A DNA stretch of 33,542 nucleotides from Patescibacteria group bacterium (GTDB lineage Bacteria > Patescibacteriota > Patescibacteriia > 2-12-FULL-60-25): positions 1 to 33,542 of the forward strand of contig JAGOQX010000010.1 in the NCBI GenBank assembly GCA_018063105.1, in the 5' to 3' direction. The translations under genes were made by a program, and so were the position numbers. Below, piece after piece: positions 29,285-33,542 of the stretch. The number at the start of each line of letters is the position of its first letter. Within the stretch, counting starts at the first letter, position 1. The notes beneath the pieces are model-generated. The model worked only from the letters and a program-made list of their open reading frames with translations. It had not been told where the DNA came from and ran no database searches.

Positions 29285-31045
29285 CTAGCTTGCTCGTTTT
29301 CCGTGCATCAACATGTCCACCGCATGTTCCATCGACCCGGCCGGAATAACCTCACCACCATTCACAAAGAAGATTTCATCAGCGTTTTCAATGGTATTGA
29401 GGCGATGTGCGATCACAACCTTGGTCGTTTCCTTTGGCAAAGCCTTCAATGTCTCCTCTAAGAGCTGCTCTGTGACTGTATCAACGTTTGCAGTGGCTTC
29501 ATCCAAAATCAGAAGGTCCGGCTTTCGCAAAACCGCTCGCATAAAGGCGATGAGCTGACGCTGACCCAGGCTGATTGCATCCCCCGTCGCGGTCACCTGA
29601 GCATCTAAAATTCCTTCGAAATGCTTCAAAAGATCACCGAGACCCGAAGACTTAATGACTGAAGCTAGTTCGTCGTGTGTTTTTCCTGCATATTCCTCAT
29701 TTCCATAAAAGATATTTTCCATGACTGTTCCAGCGAACAAGAACGGATCCTGGAGGATGAAACCAATTTTCTTCGCTCGTTCCTGCGCGGTATATGAGCG
29801 CAAGTCTTTCCCATTCATCGAGATAACACCCTTTGTCGGATCATACAGTCGCGCCATGAGTGAGGCTGTCGTGGTCTTCCCTCCCCCAGTCGGACCAACC
29901 AGCGCATATGTTTTTCCACGTTCGAGATGCATCGTAATTCCATGCAAAACATCTTTGCCGTCTGGATATCCAAACGAGACATCATGAAAATCCATCAACG
30001 CATGCGATGGCACTGGCGAAGACTCAATAACCGGCAGATTTGATTCGAGCGCTAAGATTTCAGAAATTCGATCCCAACCTGCCATTGCCGTCTGAAAACT
30101 CGCCCAAAGCTGCGCAAGCTGACGAAGCGGTGTGTAGAATCCATTCACATACGCCAAGAAGCTGATGAGCAAGCCGACGGTTAACTGTCCGCCCAAAATG
30201 AGGGAGATTCCATATGTCAGAACGATAAGCTGTGCAAGTTGTGACGACAAACCGTATATCGGCGTATACAAGCTATTTGCTAATCCAGCGCCAATCGATG
30301 TCGTATAGCTCAGCTGATTCGCCTTCTGAAATTTCTCCCTAAAATAATCTCGACGATTGAACGCAACAATCACTTTAAAATTACTCAAACTTTCCTGAAC
30401 CTCTGAACTCATTCCACCAAGCGCTTGCATACTTTCTAAGTTCTTCCGCTTAATCCAGCTCGTTGTGACGCGGGTAAACAACATCAAAACAATTGCTGGC
30501 ATTAAAGCTGCCGCGCCCAAACTTGGATGCATGACAACCAAAAAAATACCTGCGCCGATCATCATGAACACGCTATTAATGAACTGCATCAATGACTGTG
30601 AAAAGAACTGGTTCAACTTGTCCGTGTCATTGTTAATGCGTGAAATCAAATCACCAGCCTTATTCTGATTGAAGAAAGCGACCGGCAATTCCTGAAGTTT
30701 GTTGAATACAGCATTTCGCAGACGGTACAACATCCGCTGACCAACACTTCCCATGAGCATCATCTGAAAATAGCTGGCGACGAACGAAATGAGAAACATC
30801 ACGAGCAATACTCCGGAAAAGATGAGCACGCCCCGAAATTGGCGTGTCACGATATAGGTATCAATGACGTGCGCCACAAGTAACGGCGCAAGCAACGACA
30901 TTACGGAGCTAATGACAATCATCAACGATGCAATTGCTATTGGCTTCTTTTCTTCAGCCAACAATGGCGCCAGCTTTTTCGCCACTGCAAACGCAGGAAC
31001 CTTTTGCCCCGATGACTCCTGCGATTTATTCAGCGTGTAGTTCAT
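29285..31045 (-). CDS. ABC exporter half-transporter, catalytic-Glu subunit
   Basis: The 586-residue protein from ATG 31045 (alternative ATG 31072 overlaps the upstream gene more) has six membrane segments (about 35-310), then an ABC domain: Walker A GPTGGGKT (384-391), a degenerate signature ISLGQ (491-495), Walker B LLILD with catalytic Glu516, and switch His547. It overlaps the partner gene (31026) by 20 bp, so the two are translationally coupled. Its degenerate signature complements the partner's degenerate Walker B, as in heterodimeric exporters of the TM287/288 or LmrCD type. Substrate unknown; probably lipid or drug export. Confidence 0.93.
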   Translation of the reverse strand: MNYTLNKSQESSGQKVPAFAVAKKLAPLLAEEKKPIAIASLMIVISSVMSLLAPLLVAHVIDTYIVTRQFRGVLIFSGVLLVMFLISFVASYFQMMLMGSVGQRMLYRLRNAVFNKLQELPVAFFNQNKAGDLISRINNDTDKLNQFFSQSLMQFINSVFMMIGAGIFLVVMHPSLGAAALMPAIVLMLFTRVTTSWIKRKNLESMQALGGMSSEVQESLSNFKVIVAFNRRDYFREKFQKANQLSYTTSIGAGLANSLYTPIYGLSSQLAQLIVLTYGISLILGGQLTVGLLISFLAYVNGFYTPLRQLAQLWASFQTAMAGWDRISEILALESNLPVIESSPVPSHALMDFHDVSFGYPDGKDVLHGITMHLERGKTYALVGPTGGGKTTTASLMARLYDPTKGVISMNGKDLRSYTAQERAKKIGFILQDPFLFAGTVMENIFYGNEEYAGKTHDELASVIKSSGLGDLLKHFEGILDAQVTATGDAISLGQRQLIAFMRAVLRKPDLLILDEATANVDTVTEQLLEETLKALPKETTKVVIAHRLNTIENADEIFFVNGGEVIPAGSMEHAVDMLMHGKRAS

Positions 31046-32786
31046 ATCGGCTGGTGCTTCGTTGCGATTCATAAATTTGAACGTATTCCGGACAGGTTGC
31101 AAGCAATGATTCATGCGTTCCGGTTCCCAGAACTTCACCTTCCATCAATACGACGATTTGATCATAATCTTCAACAGAAGAAATTTTCTGCGTAACGGAA
31201 ATCAGCGTGATCCCAGGATAATTCTTTCTTACATTCGCAAGGATGCTCTGTTCCGTTTTGCTATCAACGCGTGCCGTAAAATCATCTAACAGCAATACTT
31301 TCGGATTCAACGCCAACGCTCGCGCCAACATGATGCGCTGTTTCTGACCGCCAGACAGACTCGTCCCCCGCTCTGAAACGATGGTATTCAACTTCTCAGG
31401 TAATGCATCAACGAATTCATCTAATTCAGCTGTCTCAATTGCCTTCCGGAGAGATTCATCTGTCACCGCATCACTAAACGCGATATTTTCACGAATGCTC
31501 ATGTTGAAAATAATACTATCTTGGAATACGAAACCGATTTGCTTGTAGAGCATTTCACGGTCGTAGGATTGAATATCACGTCCATCATATTCCACAGCAC
31601 CTTGTTGTGGGGTAATAAGTCCAACCAGCAAATAGAGAAACTGCGTCTTGCCTGCGGCCGTCGGCCCAATCACTGCTGTTCGCGTTCCTGCTTTCACATG
31701 AAAAGAGACGTTCTTGAGCACTGAGCGCTCGTCATACATCACTTGGACGTTCTTCAACGCGATGTCGCCACGTAGCGGTTCTTTCACGTGACCGCCTTCT
31801 GGCAACTCAGGAGCCTTCAAAATCTCGTTCACGCGTTGATACGACGCTGAGGCTTGAGCAATCACCGTACTCATAAACCCGATGATAATGATCGGGAAGA
31901 TCAATATCATGAGATAGCTGTTAAATGCTGCAAACGCACCGAGCGTCATACTGCCTGTAATAACGAAGTGACCGCCGAGCATCAAGATGACTAATGTGGC
32001 GAGATTTGTCACAAATGAAACGATCGGCATCATGCTGGCAAATAACGCGAGAATCTTCATTCCAACATCTAATGCCTTCGTATTTGCATCCAAAAACTTT
32101 TGATACTCTGGCAGCTGGGAATTCAAGACGCGAATCAAACCTGCGCCGAGAATACTTTCATTGATCACTTTGTTGAGCCAATCAATTACCTCACTTCGCT
32201 TCTTGAAAAAAACACGAACCTTGCTAAAGACAACGGAAAACGTCCCGCCGATGATGGGGACGATCAGAAGAATCGCTAAGGCGAGCTTCCAGTTCAACAT
32301 CAGCAACAAGATACTTGCGCCGATAATAATGAAAACGGAAGAGACGATCGAAACAACGCCTTGATACATGAACATCTTCACGGCATCGATATCTGCCGTA
32401 AAATTGGTCAACAGTTTTGCGGGATTTGCGCCTTGAACATATCGATGACTTTGTCGAGAAATTTTTGCGGATAATTTTGCACGAAGATCAAAAGCCACGC
32501 GCTCAGCGGTATATACCTGAATAACACTTTGAAGCGCTGTGAGCACAAATACCGCACCAGCCGCCACAATAAACTCGGTAAATGTAGCACCCCAGATAAA
32601 ACGACCATCTGAAAAACTGTCGATTGCACGAGCGATAAGCTGTGGAATGAGCAAATTCAAAGCATTGCTCACGATAACAACAATGAGCAACCCAAAAACA
32701 AGGCCGCGGTACGGTTTCAAGAGCCCAAGCAGACCGGCATCCTGCTTGGGCACATCATTCTTTTTCAGAACAAGATTTGTCTTCAT
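31026..32786 (-). CDS. ABC exporter half-transporter, degenerate-site subunit
   Basis: Also 586 residues, from ATG 32786. Six membrane segments span about 28-310. ABC domain: Walker A GPTAAGKT (374-381), canonical signature LSGGQ (477-481), Walker B VLLLD followed by Asp502 in place of the catalytic Glu, and Gln533 in place of the switch His. With the partner, only one ATP site would be fully active: this protein gives the intact signature and the partner gives Glu516. Start is fixed by an extended -10 TGTTATCAT six bases upstream. The upstream open frame to 32942 reads through the nitroreductase remnant in another frame and is rejected. Confidence 0.93.
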   Translation of the reverse strand: MKTNLVLKKNDVPKQDAGLLGLLKPYRGLVFGLLIVVIVSNALNLLIPQLIARAIDSFSDGRFIWGATFTEFIVAAGAVFVLTALQSVIQVYTAERVAFDLRAKLSAKISRQSHRYVQGANPAKLLTNFTADIDAVKMFMYQGVVSIVSSVFIIIGASILLLMLNWKLALAILLIVPIIGGTFSVVFSKVRVFFKKRSEVIDWLNKVINESILGAGLIRVLNSQLPEYQKFLDANTKALDVGMKILALFASMMPIVSFVTNLATLVILMLGGHFVITGSMTLGAFAAFNSYLMILIFPIIIIGFMSTVIAQASASYQRVNEILKAPELPEGGHVKEPLRGDIALKNVQVMYDERSVLKNVSFHVKAGTRTAVIGPTAAGKTQFLYLLVGLITPQQGAVEYDGRDIQSYDREMLYKQIGFVFQDSIIFNMSIRENIAFSDAVTDESLRKAIETAELDEFVDALPEKLNTIVSERGTSLSGGQKQRIMLARALALNPKVLLLDDFTARVDSKTEQSILANVRKNYPGITLISVTQKISSVEDYDQIVVLMEGEVLGTGTHESLLATCPEYVQIYESQRSTSRYELHAE

Positions 32787-32968
32787 TGTGTGATGATAAC
32801 ATCCTCGGCAGCAAAGCGTGCCCTTCTCATAGGTTGTAAACCCATGGAAGATGGCGCGAGACAAAGTGCGTCTAGAACAGCCTGTCGTTGTTCGTCCGAC
32901 AGTTTCTTCGTCGAATCGTAGCTTTTTGTGGCATATCGCCAATTGAGATTTTCGGTGATGTTGAGCAT
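32783..32968 (-). pseudogene. N-terminal remnant of a nitroreductase-family protein
   Basis: The frame MLNITENLNWRYATKSYDST, then KKLSDEQRQAVLDALCLAP and SSMGLQP, matches the first 50 residues of nitroreductase-family (NfsB-like) FMN enzymes, which continue with W-K-F and about 150 more residues. Here GLQP is followed by MRRARFAAEDVIITQ and a stop, and no more nitroreductase sequence is seen in the window. The end of the frame overlaps the ABC exporter start (ATGA). It is most simply a gene cut short by a deletion. It could be a short expressed upstream ORF coupled to the exporter, since it ends in an ATGA overlap. The -10 of the exporter lies within it. Confidence 0.72.
32793..32801 (-). promoter_or_regulatory. 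Extended -10 of the ABC exporter operon
   Basis: TGTTATCAT on the minus strand, six bases before ATG 32786. No good -35 is seen, which is common for extended -10 promoters. Confidence 0.5.
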
Positions 32969-33072
32969 AAATAGTACAAACACCTTAGCAGAATTTTCCG
33001 TATATATAAACCCGGTAACAGACACGATACAAACATCAAAAATATATACAAACAATTTCACGCCAATACAAA

Positions 33073-33124
33073 AAGCCGTATCAGCGAGAAACATGATCTT
33101 TCGACCACGCTGCTGACACGGCTT
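33073..33124 (-). terminator. Intrinsic terminator of the orphan gene at 33155
   Basis: AAGCCGTGTCAGC and its partner GCTGATACGGCTT form a 13-bp stem with one G-U pair around a long loop, followed by TTT on the minus strand. It lies 31 bp after the stop. Confidence 0.8.
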
Positions 33125-33154
33125 GAGAAACGCTATGACGATAGAGGCCTCAAT

Positions 33155-33517
33155 TCAATACACCGTCGGATCGATCCCATTCGTTGCGTAGCACATGAGC
33201 CAGGGCGCCTCGGGCCACATCTTGTGGAGAGCCTGGAACAGCAGGTGCATCGGCTCATCGTGAAACGGATTGAACAGGACCGATATCCGTTCGGCGGGAA
33301 GCGCGGTGAACAACTCGTCGAACCGATCAAGATCATCTCGGAACGCCCCGTTTTTGACAACACGCTGCAAGCTTTCCAGCTCATCACGGAGCCGGATGAG
33401 ATGACGGAGAAGAACCTTGCACTCACGCTCATCCAAAGGTTTGGTCGAGTAACCAGCAAAGTGATAGAACAGATTCAGCAAACGATTTTCGACGCTCTCT
33501 TCGACCATCTTTCGCAC
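33155..33517 (-). CDS. Orphan protein of unknown function, possibly partial at the window edge
   Basis: The visible product is 120 residues from a GTG at 33517 (ATG 33508 also possible), but the frame has no stop up to the window edge and the added codons look protein-like, so the gene may extend further. It is largely helical with a charged middle (RLRDELESLQRVVKNGAF) and a Trp/Met/Pro-containing C-terminus (KMWPEAPWLMCYATNGIDP). No family, signal peptide or membrane segment was recognised. Like the orphan gene at 14738, it is monocistronic with a strong terminator and has richer GC and different codon use from neighbours. A promoter would lie outside the window. Confidence 0.65.
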   Translation of the reverse strand: MRKMVEESVENRLLNLFYHFAGYSTKPLDERECKVLLRHLIRLRDELESLQRVVKNGAFRDDLDRFDELFTALPAERISVLFNPFHDEPMHLLFQALHKMWPEAPWLMCYATNGIDPTVY

Positions 33518-33542
33518 CGACTCAGATTGAGTGCTGTACCAG

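Noticed and set aside
32787-32942. N-terminal extension of the ABC exporter upstream of 32786
   Set aside because: The 52 extra residues are Cys/His-rich and unlike ABC exporters, and the promoter and nitroreductase remnant occupy the region.
1-33542. CRISPR array, tRNA, rRNA or insertion sequence
   Set aside because: No regularly spaced repeats, cloverleaf ends, rRNA segments or transposase motifs were noticed by eye; a dedicated scan (tRNAscan, Infernal, ISfinder) would be decisive.

Overview
The window looks like a piece of a Candidate Phyla Radiation (Patescibacteria, Parcubacteria-like, perhaps ABY1) chromosome. This rests on family resemblance by eye: short core genes packed tightly, a GreA with a lineage-type N-terminal extension, a double zinc-ribbon protein, a FemAB/FtsQ pair, and many genes that begin a few bases after a -10 box. 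No rRNA or tRNA gene, CRISPR array or complete transposon was seen. Most genes are on the minus strand.

Layout. 1-1148: end of a FemAB-type peptidoglycan-bridge enzyme and FtsQ (plus strand). 1149-1814: AT-rich gap. 1815-5744: PQ-loop-like membrane protein, SanA-like DUF218 protein, RmuC, a small acidic protein, an unknown membrane protein and DedA. 5826-9488: class Ia ribonucleotide reductase operon, nrdB then nrdA, with two NrdR-box-like sites around the promoter. 9587-10168: DEDDy exonuclease. 10278-12586: two GC-rich genes, a one-TM protein and a large myxobacterial-looking lipoprotein. 12653-12733: REP-like inverted pair. 12790-14598: TypA/BipA. 14738-15079: orphan cassette. 15181-19014: cupredoxin lipoprotein, beta-CASP nuclease, EamA transporter and membrane-anchored glycoside hydrolase. 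19048-21966: MazG-like pyrophosphohydrolase, Pgi and Gdh. 22066-23058: CBS-pair protein and GreA (plus). 23018-28003: BaiN/HI0933-like flavoprotein, two ABC-F proteins and a cold-shock protein (plus). 28092-32786: cupin, double zinc-ribbon protein and a heterodimeric ABC exporter. 32783-32968: nitroreductase remnant. 33155 to the edge: another orphan gene.

The main novelty is the NrdB protein: an ATP-cone, then a domain resembling the C-terminal region of B12-dependent NrdJ, then an intact R2 di-metal/tyrosyl-radical domain. The partner NrdA lacks an ATP-cone, so allosteric control seems to have moved to the radical subunit. A second theme is expression style. About ten genes have a -10 box 5-12 bp before their start codon, implying leaderless or nearly leaderless mRNAs, and promoters are often nested in or beside the terminator of the preceding operon. 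In contrast, the GC-rich or orphan genes at 10278, 10902 and 14738 have a longer leader, a Shine-Dalgarno sequence, a TTGACA promoter and their own hairpin terminator, as expected for self-contained acquired cassettes.

All functional calls are from reading sequence motifs; no database search was run.
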